Shown here piece by piece: positions 7,672-17,976 of a stretch of DNA of 64,000 nt (position 1 is the first letter of the stretch; each line of letters opens with the position of its first letter). Both the position numbers and the translations under genes were made by a program. Location: NCBI RefSeq assembly GCF_023746555.1, contig NZ_CP098755.1:1933001-1997000 (forward strand), in the 5' to 3' direction. The DNA is from Brevibacillus ruminantium. Lineage in GTDB: Bacteria; Bacillota; Bacilli; Brevibacillales; Brevibacillaceae. The notes under the pieces are model-generated. The model had not been told where the DNA came from and searched no databases. It saw only the letters and a program-made list of their open reading frames with translations.

Positions 7672-8640
7672 ATGAAAAAATGGTTGTTTTCTCTGGTAAC
7701 TGGATTGCTGCTGCTGACGGTGACGGCGTGTGGATCTTCTGGTTCGAACACACCGGCGAATGGCTCGGGCAGCGCTGGTGGCGACGGTAAGATCAAAATC
7801 GGTTATGCGATCAACACACTGAATAACCCATTCTTCGTCGCGGTAAAAAAAGGAGCAGAGCAGGAAGCGGAAAAACTGGGCGTAGATCTGGTTGTGGTCA
7901 ATGCCAATGATGATCTGGCCACTCAGCTCCAAGGCGTGGAGGATCTGATTCAGCAAAAGATCAACATCCTGATCCTCGACCCGGTCGACAGCAAGGGGAC
8001 GATTCCCGCTGCTGAAGCGGCCAATAAGGCAGGAGTCAAGGTCATTACGACAGGACGCGAGCTGGAGGGCGGCGAGGTTGTGACGCATCTCGGCTATGAC
8101 GAGGTCAGACACGGGATTGTCTCCGGCGAATTTCTGAACAAACAGTTGGGTGGCAAAGGCAATGTCGTTGAGCTTCAAGGCATCATGGGAACAAATGTAG
8201 CGCAGGATCGCAGCAAAGGCTTCCAGGAGGGCGTAACCACATCTTCGGAAATCAAGATTATCGCTTCGCAGTCGGCTGATTTTGACCGGGCCAAGGCAAT
8301 GACGGTCATGGAAAATATCCTGCAGGCAAACCCGGATATCCAAGGTGTTTACGCAGCCAATGATGAGATGGCCCTGGGTGCCGTACAAGCGATCAAGGCG
8401 GCGAACCGCACCGGCATCGTGGTCGTATCCAATGACGGCACAGCCGACGCGCTGCAAGCCATCCAAGCTGGAGACATCGCTGGCACGATGGCGATCTACC
8501 CGAACCAATACGGACAGAAAGCGGTCCAGATTGCAAAGAAAGTCGCCAGCGGTGAATCTGTAGGGAAAAAACTGGAGCTCCCCTCCATTTTCGTAAACAA
8601 GGATAACGTGGAAGAAGCGATCAAAGAATCGCAAAACTAA
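7672..8640 (+). CDS. rbsB: Sugar-binding lipoprotein of the ABC importer
   Basis: A lipoprotein signal peptide (MKKWLFSLVTG..., lipobox TVTAC, Cys at about residue 20) is followed by a Gly/Ser-rich tether and a periplasmic-binding-protein type 1 domain (KIKIGYAINTLNNPFF, ILDPVDSKGTIPA, GVYAANDEMALGA, VVVSNDGTADA). The mature protein is anchored to the outer face of the membrane and captures the sugar. The ATG at 7672 follows GAAAGAGGGGGA. The sequence is closest in style to RbsB but, like the kinase, does not fix the ligand. Confidence 0.87.
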   Translation: MKKWLFSLVTGLLLLTVTACGSSGSNTPANGSGSAGGDGKIKIGYAINTLNNPFFVAVKKGAEQEAEKLGVDLVVVNANDDLATQLQGVEDLIQQKINILILDPVDSKGTIPAAEAANKAGVKVITTGRELEGGEVVTHLGYDEVRHGIVSGEFLNKQLGGKGNVVELQGIMGTNVAQDRSKGFQEGVTTSSEIKIIASQSADFDRAKAMTVMENILQANPDIQGVYAANDEMALGAVQAIKAANRTGIVVVSNDGTADALQAIQAGDIAGTMAIYPNQYGQKAVQIAKKVASGESVGKKLELPSIFVNKDNVEEAIKESQN

Positions 8641-8662
8641 CCGGGAAGAGGAGTGAGTGATC

Positions 8663-9118
8663 ATGAAAAAAGGATTGCTGTTAAACCGCGAGCTGAGTGA
8701 AGTCATCGCTTCGATGGGTCACACCGATTACCTGATTGTCTGCGATGCCGGCTTTCCGATTCCAAACGGTGTGAAACGAATTGACCTGGCGCTGAAAAAG
8801 GATCTGCCTGATCTGGAGACGGTACTTTCTTTGATCGCTTCCGATTTTATCGCCGAGAATATTTATGTGGCCGAAGAGGTGGAAACCCACAATACGCCGC
8901 TTTACAACAAGATCAAGCAAATTTTCCCCGGTGTGGAAGTGGGGACGATGAAACATGAAACGATTTTGACAGAGATGGCGAAAAAGGCGAAAGCGATTGT
9001 TCGCACCGGTGCTTTTGATCCCTGGGGCAATGTCATCCTGCAATCCGGTGTGAGCGTCCCTGAGTGGTTCGACAAGCCGGGTATCGTCGTACCCGATTAC
9101 TACAAGGATAAAATGTAA
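8663..9118 (+). CDS. rbsD: RbsD/FucU-type sugar mutarotase (D-ribose pyranase)
   Basis: The protein of 151 residues matches RbsD along its length: the catalytic GHTD His near residue 20, CDAGFPIP, RIDLALK, and near the end VRTGAFDPWGNVILQSGV. RbsD interconverts pyranose and furanose forms so that the kinase receives the right anomer. An extra tail of about 15 residues follows the usual end point. The ATG at 8663 has GGAAGAGGAG upstream; a GTG two codons earlier is less well placed. It is the last structural gene before the regulator, which has its own promoter. Confidence 0.88.
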   Translation: MKKGLLLNRELSEVIASMGHTDYLIVCDAGFPIPNGVKRIDLALKKDLPDLETVLSLIASDFIAENIYVAEEVETHNTPLYNKIKQIFPGVEVGTMKHETILTEMAKKAKAIVRTGAFDPWGNVILQSGVSVPEWFDKPGIVVPDYYKDKM

Positions 9119-9150
9119 CAGCGATTCATTCGCTACAACTCGCGGTTGTC

Positions 9151-9179
9151 TTGAAAAAACAGCGGGATAACCGTATAGT
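9151..9179 (+). promoter_or_regulatory. Promoter of the GntR-type regulator gene
   Basis: TTGAAA at 9151-9156 and TATAGT at 9174-9179 are separated by exactly 17 bp. This gives the regulator a vegetative promoter independent of the operon. Confidence 0.7.
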
Positions 9180-9212
9180 AAATTAGAATAAGTTGGATAA
9201 AGGGTGAACCCA

Positions 9213-9944
9213 GTGATCGAAAAAACAGGTCCGGAACCGATATATATTCAAGCAAAAAATTGGATACGGGGCAAAGTTGCGAACGGTGAGTGGAAGCCAA
9301 AGGAGAAGCTGCCGTCGGAATCGGATCTCGCTGCAGCATTGGGTATCAGCCGGGGTACCATCAAGCAAGCCATCAAGCAGTTAATTACTGAAGGCATTCT
9401 CGTCCAGATACACGGAAAGGGTACGTTTGTCGTCGGTGAACAAATGGAATACCCGTTGGCGGAGAGGCTGATTTCCATCGCCGAAACCATGATCGAAAGC
9501 CACAAAGACTTTACGACAAGATTGCTTGGTATGGAGACTGCCGCTGCGGATCAAACGGTAAGCAGATTTTTAGAGCTGGAACAGTCCGATCAGGTATATC
9601 ACCTCAAGCGGTTGCGGTTTATTGAGGATACACCGGTCGTCTTTCTGGAGAACTTTTTGCCGAAGCAGCTATTCCCCGGCCTCGATCAGCACAACTTTGA
9701 AGAGAATACGCTGTTTTCCATCATTGAAGATCGCTATAAGCTGAAAATATCGTGGGGGAAACGATCCTTTCTGGGCAAAGGTGCTGATGAAAAGATCGCG
9801 GAGATGCTTGAGATTGACAAGGGAACGCCGATTACCTTCCTGGAGCAGACAATATACACCGAGGACAATCGACCGATTGAATATTCAAAAGTGTGGCTGC
9901 GCAATGATCAGATCAAGCTGACGTCGATTTTGAAGCGAGTGTAG
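9213..9944 (+). CDS. GntR/HutC family transcriptional regulator
   Basis: The 243-residue protein has an N-terminal winged helix (KLPSESDLAAALGISRGTIKQAIKQL, shown here in two parts: KLPSESDLAAAL and GISRGTIKQAIKQL; then GKGTFV) and a C-terminal UTRA effector domain ending in YTEDNRPIEYSKVWLR. GntR/HutC repressors are relieved by a sugar phosphate or related catabolite. AAAGGG lies eight bases before the GTG at 9213, which is preferred to a GTG three codons upstream. It follows rbsD and probably replaces the LacI-type RbsR used in B. subtilis. Likely targets are the GGTATAT boxes near 1746 and 4060; that is inference. Confidence 0.85.
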   Translation: MIEKTGPEPIYIQAKNWIRGKVANGEWKPKEKLPSESDLAAALGISRGTIKQAIKQLITEGILVQIHGKGTFVVGEQMEYPLAERLISIAETMIESHKDFTTRLLGMETAAADQTVSRFLELEQSDQVYHLKRLRFIEDTPVVFLENFLPKQLFPGLDQHNFEENTLFSIIEDRYKLKISWGKRSFLGKGADEKIAEMLEIDKGTPITFLEQTIYTEDNRPIEYSKVWLRNDQIKLTSILKRV

Positions 9945-10091
9945 AGCGAGACACCCGAGACAGATTCGAGAAGAAACGCAAAAATTCGTGACATACAAGA
10001 CGAAAAGGTGCCTAGCATAACGAGAACATTCCTTGTTTTCGGCAGGTCCAATCTTTTATAGCGGTAAAAGCATGATGCAATCAGCCGCACG

Positions 10092-10133
10092 AAAAAAACG
10101 GGAGGCTCCCATTTCGAAGCCCCCGTTTTTTTG
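10092..10133. terminator. Bidirectional terminator between gntR and the thiC unit
   Basis: The stem ACGGGAGGCT / AGCCCCCGT with one mismatch is flanked by an A-run on the left and a T-run on the right. It can end both the + strand regulator transcript and the - strand thiC transcript. Confidence 0.8.
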
Positions 10134-10148
10134 TGTTCCATTTTGTGT

Positions 10149-12148
<2,000 letters not shown>

Positions 12149-12188
12149 TCATGGTTGCACGTGGCGTAAACCCTGAGGGAGGCGGAAG

Positions 12189-12248
12189 AAAAAACGCGTC
12201 CAATGACGAAAGGAAACGCCGCAGGAATATCCTGCGACGCCAGACGCG
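12189..12248 (-). terminator. Expression-platform terminator of the thiC TPP riboswitch
   Basis: On the - strand, GACGCG (12248-12243) and CGCGTC (12200-12195) enclose an inner hairpin CGCAGG / CCTGCG and are followed by six T residues (12194-12189). A second hairpin, GAAAGGAC / GTCCTTTC (12293-12255), lies between this and the aptamer and may be the competing structure. Confidence 0.65.
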
Positions 12249-12308
12249 AGAGTGGAAAGGACGTTAAATGCTCGCGAAAATGCGAGTCCTTTCAAGTCAT
12301 ATAGACAA

Positions 12309-12402
12309 ATTCCTCCGCTGGCATTACCCAGTTCAGGTTCAACGGTCGACGACAGAATAGCCGTCCTCTCAGCCTGGTTCCCCAAGCTCCCGTGCGTGTA
12401 TT
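12309..12402 (-). promoter_or_regulatory. TPP riboswitch (THI element)
   Basis: Read on the - strand, the element shows CACGGGAG, then GGCTGAGAGG, then TTGAACCTGAACTGGGTAAT, then GCCAGCGGAGG, which are the conserved P2/P3 and P4/P5 blocks of the TPP aptamer in order. It lies about 175 bases upstream of thiC in the same orientation. Confidence 0.95.
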
Positions 12403-12456
12403 TTGATTTGATACAACAACATCATACCATCATTTGGGTTTTATTCAAGCCCCTGA

Positions 12457-12810
12457 CTATTTTTTGTTCTGTATCAGACCGATACCAAGGCCGACAGGGT
12501 CTACCAGATAGGCCAAGTAAAATTCATCAAACTCCATCTTCTCCCGTACGATTTTGGCTCCGTGCTCCACCGCGCGGGCGAGTGATTCGTCGATAGAATC
12601 GACCTCAATCGTAACGCGTATCCCATGAGGATAATCAGCGGGTCCCAGTGAAATGCCGCCGTCAATCCCCGGCTTCTCATCTCCTCCGGTCGTGACGGTG
12701 CGATAATCCCAGTGAGGCTCCCCAATTTTCCAGCCAAACACAGATGAATAAAAGGCAGCAGCTTGCTCTGGATGCTGACTGTTTAATTCGAACAATACGA
12801 CTCTTGCCAT
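12457..12810 (-). CDS. VOC (glyoxalase/bleomycin-resistance) superfamily protein
   Basis: The 117-residue protein has the single-module VOC pattern: an early FELNSQHPEQAAAFYSSVFGW block, a central GGISLGP stretch and a closing YLVDPVGLGIGLIQ block. VOC proteins are metal-dependent lyases, dioxygenases or drug-binding proteins. GGGGAGGA lies about seven bases before the ATG at 12810, which I prefer to an ATG six codons upstream. The gene stands alone between the TPP leader and another small - strand gene, so neither reaction nor partner can be inferred. Confidence 0.72.
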   Translation of the reverse strand: MARVVLFELNSQHPEQAAAFYSSVFGWKIGEPHWDYRTVTTGGDEKPGIDGGISLGPADYPHGIRVTIEVDSIDESLARAVEHGAKIVREKMEFDEFYLAYLVDPVGLGIGLIQNKK

Positions 12811-13049
12811 TGTAACGTTCCTCCCCATGAAATACGTACGTCAATGATTTCTTCACCTTTTTACCAATTCCTGCTGGGCTGCCATCCATCCGATCACAAT
12901 TGAGATGGAAGTAAAGGGAAAGAGGGAGGAGCAACAGACCGTTTACAATCATCGTGAAAACGGTTATACGCTCATTTGTCACTACCGTTGAAACCGCAGG
13001 CGATAGGGGAAACTTCCCTCGTCCCGATCTAACGACAAAAGAAAAGCGA

Positions 13050-13298
13050 TCAGCGATGAATCGCCTGATGAGCTTTCGCTTCATCTTCGGGCTTCACATA
13101 GATTTCGTAGGTAAAAAGCTCAGAACGCGGCGGCAGGGTGTTGGAGGCATGCTGCCATACATTCCCCAAAGGGGATTTGGTCCGGAAGCTTACGCCGTGC
13201 TGCTGCAGTTTGGCTGCGACCCGGGCGTATGCTTCATGTCCGATGGCGATATAGACCAAACATTTGTGGCTCGAAAAGAAACGGGAGAACCATCTCAT
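13050..13298 (-). CDS. Conserved small protein, DUF2007-like
   Basis: The 82-residue product has a good ribosome site (GGAAAGGAG) upstream of the ATG at 13298. The sequence runs CLVYIAIGHEAYARVAAKLQQHGV and ends FTYEIYVKPEDEAKAHQAI; the pattern of a strand-helix-strand fold closing with a 'VKPEDEAKAHQAI' helix resembles the putative signal-transducing DUF2007 family. (The first block is given in full only as CLVYIAIGHEAY plus following helix.) No catalytic residues are apparent. Function is unknown and the family assignment is from memory of its pattern. Confidence 0.55.
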   Translation of the reverse strand: MRWFSRFFSSHKCLVYIAIGHEAYARVAAKLQQHGVSFRTKSPLGNVWQHASNTLPPRSELFTYEIYVKPEDEAKAHQAIHR

Positions 13299-13558
13299 TC
13301 TGCGATCTCTCCTTTCCGATTCAGCTCCTTTTCTGACAATACGAATTTCTCACAAAATGGTTTCGGAAAGCGGACGATCACCTCTTCCGTTTCTTCCGGG
13401 AGAAATGATAGGATAGAAGAACAACAGTGAATCAACCACTAAGCCAAACCAGTGGACCAAACAATGACAGCACGCGATCACGGTCGTTTCTATGAAAAAC
13501 CAGCGGGATCGTATTTCGTAGAATCGCCTTGTGATCAATGAGAGAGGAGCGGTTACGA

Positions 13559-13930
13559 ATGAGTCAGCCATCCGAGCTTCTGCCGCAAGTCATGCATGCA
13601 GCTGCACCGATGTTGTCAGACGGCATGAACGCGGAGAACGCCAGCGACTTTTGCCAGATGCTGGTCGATATGATTAATGAGTTTGACACCAATCTGGACG
13701 AAGAGCATCAGGTGGCCATGCGGCTGGTCTCCTTCGGTCAGACCATTACCTTTCACGTGACCCATCTTGGCTACTGCAATCCCAGTCTGATCCGATTTTA
13801 CGGCACCCTGGAAAACGGATCGCTGGTGGAATTGATACAGCATGTCTCGCAAATCAGCTTCTTGCTTATGGCAGTCAAGCGAGTCAATCCGATCGAACCG
13901 AAAAAACCAATTGGATTTATCTCCAAATAG
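13559..13930 (+). CDS. Conserved hypothetical protein (DUF6173-like)
   Basis: The 123-residue protein starts at the ATG at 13559, with AGAGGAG ten bases upstream. It is soluble, with an acidic helical first half (ASDFCQMLVDMINEF) and a beta-rich second half (RLVSFGQTITFHVTHLGY, LIRFYGTLENGSLVELIQ, SFLLMAVKRV). The arrangement resembles a family I remember as DUF6173 in Firmicutes. No enzymatic motif is visible. A terminator follows directly. Confidence 0.6.
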   Translation: MSQPSELLPQVMHAAAPMLSDGMNAENASDFCQMLVDMINEFDTNLDEEHQVAMRLVSFGQTITFHVTHLGYCNPSLIRFYGTLENGSLVELIQHVSQISFLLMAVKRVNPIEPKKPIGFISK

Positions 13931-13957
13931 GGAACCTCATCATGGGGTTCCCTTTTG
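13930..13957 (+). terminator. Terminator after the DUF6173-like gene
   Basis: GGGAACC and GGTTCCC form a seven-base stem followed by TTTTGCTT. Confidence 0.75.
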
Positions 13958-14129
13958 CTTCCTTGAGCGGAAAAACCGAGAAAAGCGGAGCAAACCCTGC
14001 TCATTTGCAGTAAAATCCTGATCATCTCGCAGAGCCATTTGCAAAAAAACGAAAAAACGGCTGAATTTCAGGGGCTATCCCGAATTGCCGCATTCGATGA
14101 GTTCCAGTTCTTGTGATAAAATAAAGGTA

Positions 14130-14353
14130 ATTCAAAAACGGAAAGGATCAGGATACCAATGGTTCCGTATAGGAGCGTATGGAAACGTTATGATCTCTCC
14201 TACACATAGCGTCGTAGCATGTCGATCGTCACATCGGCGACTCAACCTGCTGCGAAAGTGAGGAAAAACGTATGGAACGCTGTCTGTATGTCAGAAGTTC
14301 CTCCGTGGTCGGTGGGTCGCTGAGGCCAAAACCGAAGACATTGCGAGGAAACC
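14130..14353 (+). promoter_or_regulatory. Structured 5' leader of the yitT-type gene
   Basis: The ~220 bases before the start contain nested complementary segments: ACGGAA/TTCCGT (14148-14170 region), AGGAG/CTCCT (about 14173-14200), GAGGAA/TTCCTC and a long-range pair GCGAC...ACC with GGT...GTCGC around 14235-14325. No coding frame crosses it. I could not match it to a known riboswitch; in particular the guanidine-I (ykkC/yxkD) core is absent although YxkD is a YitT relative. It may be a regulatory leader. Confidence 0.35.
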
Positions 14354-15025
14354 ATGATGAGGAGAGCAAAACCGTTACGAAAACAGGTAGCTCAGATTAG
14401 TTTGATTTTGTTTGGAGCGTGTTTGTTAGCATTTGCGTATTACCATATCAACTTCCAGAATCACTTGTCGGAAGGCGGATTCGTGGGTTTGGCCCTGCTT
14501 GCCAAATACGGATTCAATTTTCCGCCGGCGGTAACGATGCTGGTCCTGGATATCCCGCTGTTTATCATGGCGTGGATGCTCAAAGGACGCCAGTTCATCT
14601 GGAACACAATTCTTGCGTCACTCGCTTTTTCAGGCTTTTATGAATTGTTTGAAAGATTTTCGCCAGTTGTCATAGATTTGGGCAACCATATGTTGGCGGC
14701 CTCGATTCTCTCCGGCTTGTTGACCGGTCTGGCAACCGGCATTATCCTTCGATTCGGCGCCGCTACGGGCGGTGACGACATCATGTCCGTCCTGCTGAGC
14801 AAATACACCGGTCTGTCGATCGGGACGATCTTTCTTTTGCTGGACTGCATGGTGCTGGCGCTGTCATTCCTGTATTTGCCTATGGGAGAAGTCTTCTATA
14901 CAGTGATCGCAGTTGTGATTGCCAGCCGGGTCATTACCTGGACAGTGGGCAAGTCGGCGATGGCAGAAGAAGAAGAGACGGTTGCCGGACATGGACATGT
15001 GGAAGGCGCCCGCTCATCTCTCTGA
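14354..15025 (+). CDS. YitT family membrane protein
   Basis: The 223-residue protein has five to six predicted membrane segments and the YitT/DUF161 hallmarks: HLSEGGFVGLALL in the first loop, NTILASLAFSGFYELF, and GGDDIMSVLLSKYTGLSIG. The function of the family is not established; some members are linked to transport. The usual C-terminal DUF2179 domain is missing, so this is the short, YxkD-like form. GAGGAAACC precedes the tandem ATG ATG start. A terminator follows at 15103-15142, and a long structured leader precedes it. Confidence 0.8.
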   Translation: MMRRAKPLRKQVAQISLILFGACLLAFAYYHINFQNHLSEGGFVGLALLAKYGFNFPPAVTMLVLDIPLFIMAWMLKGRQFIWNTILASLAFSGFYELFERFSPVVIDLGNHMLAASILSGLLTGLATGIILRFGAATGGDDIMSVLLSKYTGLSIGTIFLLLDCMVLALSFLYLPMGEVFYTVIAVVIASRVITWTVGKSAMAEEEETVAGHGHVEGARSSL

Positions 15026-15102
15026 GTTCCTCTCTTAAAAGGGACGAGAATGAAGACAGGTCCATCTTGCGCTTGCAAATGAACAGCAAACATATAGGGA
15101 TG

Positions 15103-15142
15103 AAAAACCGGAGGTAATCTGACTCGCGGTTTTTCTTTTTTT
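15103..15142 (+). terminator. Terminator after the yitT-type gene
   Basis: AAAAACCG and CGGTTTTT form the stem, followed by CTTTTTTT. Confidence 0.8.
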
Positions 15143-15241
15143 CAGTGAAGGGGGCATCTGCCTACATGCCTCTTTCTTTTGGTGTAAAATAAGAGGAGCG
15201 AAAGATGGAAAAGAAACCGCGTAACAGGAGGAGAGATGGTC

Positions 15242-16057
15242 ATGATTGATTTGCAAAAGATCACCCATACTTGGGAGCGTGTAAAAGAGCAAAAACCGCT
15301 CGTACATAATATCACCAATGTGGTTGTGACCAATTTTACTGCCAATGGTTTATTGGCATTGGGAGCCTCTCCCGTCATGGCCTACGCAAAGGAAGAGGTA
15401 GCCGACATGGCGAAGCTGGCCGGCGTTTTGGTGCTGAATATCGGAACGCTGAATCAGCAAGAGGTAGAGGCCATGATCATCGCCGGTCAGGCGGCAAACG
15501 CGAACCAGGTTCCGGTGGTGTTTGACCCCGTTGGCGCTGGAGCCACCGCTTATCGAACGGAAACAGCGCGAAGAATTCTCCAAGAGGTGGACGTCACGCT
15601 TCTGCGCGGAAATGCGGCAGAAATTGCGCACGTATTCGGAGAGACCTGGGAAATCAAAGGTGTGGACGCAGGTGAAGATGGTTCGGACCAAGAAAAAATT
15701 ACGCTTGCTCACAAAACAGCCAAACACTTTCAGACCCATGTGGTGATCACAGGGAAAGAAGATATCGTCTCGGATGGAAGTCAAACCTGCCTGGTGAAAA
15801 ACGGCCACCCGCTGTTGACGCAGGTGACGGGAACTGGCTGCCTGCTTTCATCGATCATCGGGGCATTTCTGGCTGTGGAAAAAAACGTGCTGCTGGCTGG
15901 CGCTTCTGCATTGGTTACCTATGGAGTGGCGGCGCAAATCGCTGCTGAAAAAACGCGGCAACAAGGGCCGGGCAGCTTTCAGATCGAGCTTTTGAATCAA
16001 CTGGCCATGGTAACAAAAGAAGACATTTTGCGAGATGGGGATGTAACACTTCTCTAA
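15242..16057 (+). CDS. thiM: Hydroxyethylthiazole kinase
   Basis: ThiM phosphorylates 4-methyl-5-(2-hydroxyethyl)thiazole with ATP to salvage the thiazole half of thiamine. The protein of about 271 residues shows [20 protein letters not shown], the [11 protein letters not shown] loop and the nucleotide-binding and catalytic-Cys segment [16 protein letters not shown] at 15226-15231 is ten bases from the ATG at 15242 and only four from an ATG two codons earlier, so the later start is preferred. Unlike thiC it has no TPP riboswitch that I can see. It stands alone ahead of the tRNA cluster. Confidence 0.95.
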   Translation: MIDLQKITHTWERVKEQKPLVHNITNVVVTNFTANGLLALGASPVMAYAKEEVADMAKLAGVLVLNIGTLNQQEVEAMIIAGQAANANQVPVVFDPVGAGATAYRTETARRILQEVDVTLLRGNAAEIAHVFGETWEIKGVDAGEDGSDQEKITLAHKTAKHFQTHVVITGKEDIVSDGSQTCLVKNGHPLLTQVTGTGCLLSSIIGAFLAVEKNVLLAGASALVTYGVAAQIAAEKTRQQGPGSFQIELLNQLAMVTKEDILRDGDVTLL

Positions 16058-16181
16058 TGGATCTGTTCGTTGACTGCCTTGATGCTGAAAAAAGTTTGTT
16101 AAATAATCCCTCTTGAAAAATAGCTATTTCTATGTTAGAATCTAGTTTGTTAGTGAGAATTGGATAGAAGATGTTTCTTCT

Positions 16182-16274
16182 GGATGGATGTCCGAGTGGC
16201 CGAAGGAGCACGATTGGAAATCGTGTAGACGGGGATGACTCGTCTCGTGGGTTCAAATCCCACTCCATCCGCCA
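16182..16274 (+). tRNA. tRNA-Ser (GGA)
   Basis: The acceptor arm pairs GGATGGA with TCCATCC and the CCA end is encoded. The anticodon loop TTGGAAA gives GGA at 16216-16218. The long variable arm is that of a class II tRNA. The T arm has GGGTTCAAATCCC. Confidence 0.97.
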
Positions 16275-16284
16275 GAAAAAGCTT

Positions 16285-16371
16285 GCGGTCGTGGCGGAAT
16301 TGGCAGACGCGCTAGATTCAGGTTCTAGTGGTGGCAACACCGTGGAGGTTCAAGTCCTCTCGACCGCACCA
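16285..16371 (+). tRNA. tRNA-Leu (CAG)
   Basis: The acceptor arm pairs GCGGTCG with CGACCGC and the CCA is encoded. The anticodon loop TTCAGGT gives CAG. A long variable arm (TGGTGGCAACACCG) marks a class II tRNA. It lies ten bases after tRNA-Ser, so the genes are probably co-transcribed. Confidence 0.97.
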
Positions 16372-16420
16372 TACATTTTTATGTATGGTGCATTTTGCTT
16401 TCAATAGGCATTCTGACAAT

Positions 16421-16497
16421 CGGGAAGTGGCTCAGCTTGGTAGAGCGCTTGGTTCGGGACCAAGAGGTCGCAGGTTCAAATCCTGTCTTCCCGACCA
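16421..16497 (+). tRNA. tRNA-Pro (CGG)
   Basis: The acceptor arm pairs CGGGAAG with CTTCCCG and the CCA is encoded. The anticodon loop TTCGGGA gives CGG. The T arm has CAGGTTCAAATCCTG. Confidence 0.97.
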
Positions 16498-16548
16498 TTT
16501 CACTTTTCATCGATGTTCTTCATGCAGACAGGCTTGATCCTTGTGCTT

Positions 16549-16622
16549 GCGGGTGTAGTTCAATGGTAGAACTCCAGCCTTCCAAGCTGGTCGCGTGGGT
16601 TCGATTCCCATCACCCGCTCCA
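16549..16622 (+). tRNA. tRNA-Gly (TCC)
   Basis: The acceptor arm pairs GCGGGTG with CACCCGC and the CCA is encoded. The anticodon loop CTTCCAA gives TCC. It is the last tRNA before the terminator at 16637. Confidence 0.97.
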
Positions 16623-16636
16623 TTTTGCAAAAGTTG

Positions 16637-16670
16637 CCCAGCGATGCCGGATCGGCGTGCTGGGTTTTTT
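16637..16670 (+). terminator. Terminator of the tRNA cluster
   Basis: CCCAGC / GCTGGG with an inner GCCG / CGGC pair is followed by six T residues. Confidence 0.85.
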
Positions 16671-16721
16671 GATAACCTAACGCTACATTTAGATCGCTCC
16701 CCCATGAACAGGCGTCGATAT

Positions 16722-16762
16722 AAAAAGCGTATCAACCACAGATTCGGTTGATACGCTTTTTT
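16722..16762. terminator. Terminator of the EamA transporter gene
   Basis: A 16-base perfect arm (AAAAAGCGTATCAACC and its complement) is flanked by A and T runs. It works on the - strand for the transporter, whose stop codon it abuts, and could also act as a back-up on the + strand. Confidence 0.85.
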
Positions 16763-17699
16763 ACATGTTTGCAGAGGGCGGAATCTTCCTGAGGTGCTTC
16801 TGTCCCGAAGGATGATCGGCGGCACGGCGAGCAGGTTTCCGCTTGATCTGAGGGACGATAATGGCCATCAAAATAATACATACACCTGCCCATTGAGCCG
16901 CAGTAACTTGTTCGTGAAGCACGAAGCTGGAGAGCAGAACTACAGTCGGCAGCTCGGCTGCACTGAGAATAGTGGCAAGGCCATTGCCGAGACGAGGGAC
17001 ACCGATCGCCAGACAGAGAATCGGGATAACAGATCCGAAGCAGCCGACGAGCAGCGCGTAAGGGAGCAGGCCTTCCCAAATTCGGCCATTCACGAGAAAA
17101 GCAGGCGGATAGACCAGGGAAAGCAATAGGGCTGCAAGACTGATGGAAATCGCGCTGCGGAGATAGGGATTCATCCCGGGCTTAATGCGGCCGCTGAAAA
17201 AAATAACCGCAGCAAATGTCGCACCGGAGAGCAATCCTGCTCCCAGTCCAAAGAGACTCACCGATTTTAGGCTGCTCGTATCCAGTCCGCTAGCAAAAAC
17301 GGTCCCGATGGCCAACAACACAAGAGAAGCCCATTTTTCTGGAGTCGGCCACGTACGGTCAGCCACCGATTCGATCAAGACACCGATCCATGTAAATTGA
17401 AAGAGCAGGACGATGGCCAGTGAAGCAGACAGGCTGTTAACTGCTTGATGATAAAAAAAGCTGGTGGAAGCCATCATGATGCTGACAGGAAGCAGCAGGA
17501 TGACGTAGCGCCAGCGAAAGCGCTCCTTGGAAATAAAAAAAGCGACTGCTGACATGATCAGTCCGCCGAATAGAAGTTGACTGGCACTTAATTCTTTTGG
17601 GGTAAAGCCTGCCTGAAAGGCGGCTTTCATAATAATAGAAAGAACCCCGTAGCTTACAGCTCCCGCAAGAACAAGAAGCACGTATCTCCAGTATGACAT
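16761..17699 (-). CDS. EamA/DMT family transporter
   Basis: The 312-residue protein has about ten hydrophobic segments arranged as two EamA repeats, with ELSASQLLFGGLIMS and WIGVLIESVADRTWPT in the first and SAAELPTVVLLSSFVLHEQ near the end of the second. DMT transporters export amino acids, metabolites or drugs. AAGGAAG lies seven bases before the ATG at 17699; an upstream ATG is less likely. The C-terminal tail is short, basic and cytoplasmic. The substrate cannot be predicted. It is transcribed away from the rarD gene. Confidence 0.8.
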   Translation of the reverse strand: MSYWRYVLLVLAGAVSYGVLSIIMKAAFQAGFTPKELSASQLLFGGLIMSAVAFFISKERFRWRYVILLLPVSIMMASTSFFYHQAVNSLSASLAIVLLFQFTWIGVLIESVADRTWPTPEKWASLVLLAIGTVFASGLDTSSLKSVSLFGLGAGLLSGATFAAVIFFSGRIKPGMNPYLRSAISISLAALLLSLVYPPAFLVNGRIWEGLLPYALLVGCFGSVIPILCLAIGVPRLGNGLATILSAAELPTVVLLSSFVLHEQVTAAQWAGVCIILMAIIVPQIKRKPARRAADHPSGQKHLRKIPPSANM

Positions 17700-17976
17700 G
17701 GCTGAACTTCCTTCTTTCTGACTAAACAAATTCTACCCGAACTATTGTACTACGGATTGATTTTGGTTACAATAATAGTTTTTGAACTCTTTCACTCGCT
17801 AACGAACTGCATTGCTGCCTCGCTGCCAGGATGGCGTCGGTGTGGGTAGGGGAGTGTCTGGTGTGCTTATTCACTGTGTAAATAGATAGATCGCTGCAGG
17901 CTCTTCGTTTACACTGAAGAGAGAAAAATGTTCATGGCAAGGCAAGATGTCTGATTGCAAGCGGGGGACTGGGGTA

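Noticed and set aside
7381..8706. A 441-codon - strand frame across rbsC and rbsB.
   Set aside because: It is antisense to two clear transporter genes and its translation has no domain pattern.
13464..13541. A 25-codon + strand frame just before the DUF6173-like gene.
   Set aside because: No ribosome site and too short for composition to help.
14130..14353. The yitT leader as a guanidine-I (ykkC/yxkD) riboswitch.
   Set aside because: The conserved GGUCCGAGAG and related segments of that aptamer are absent.
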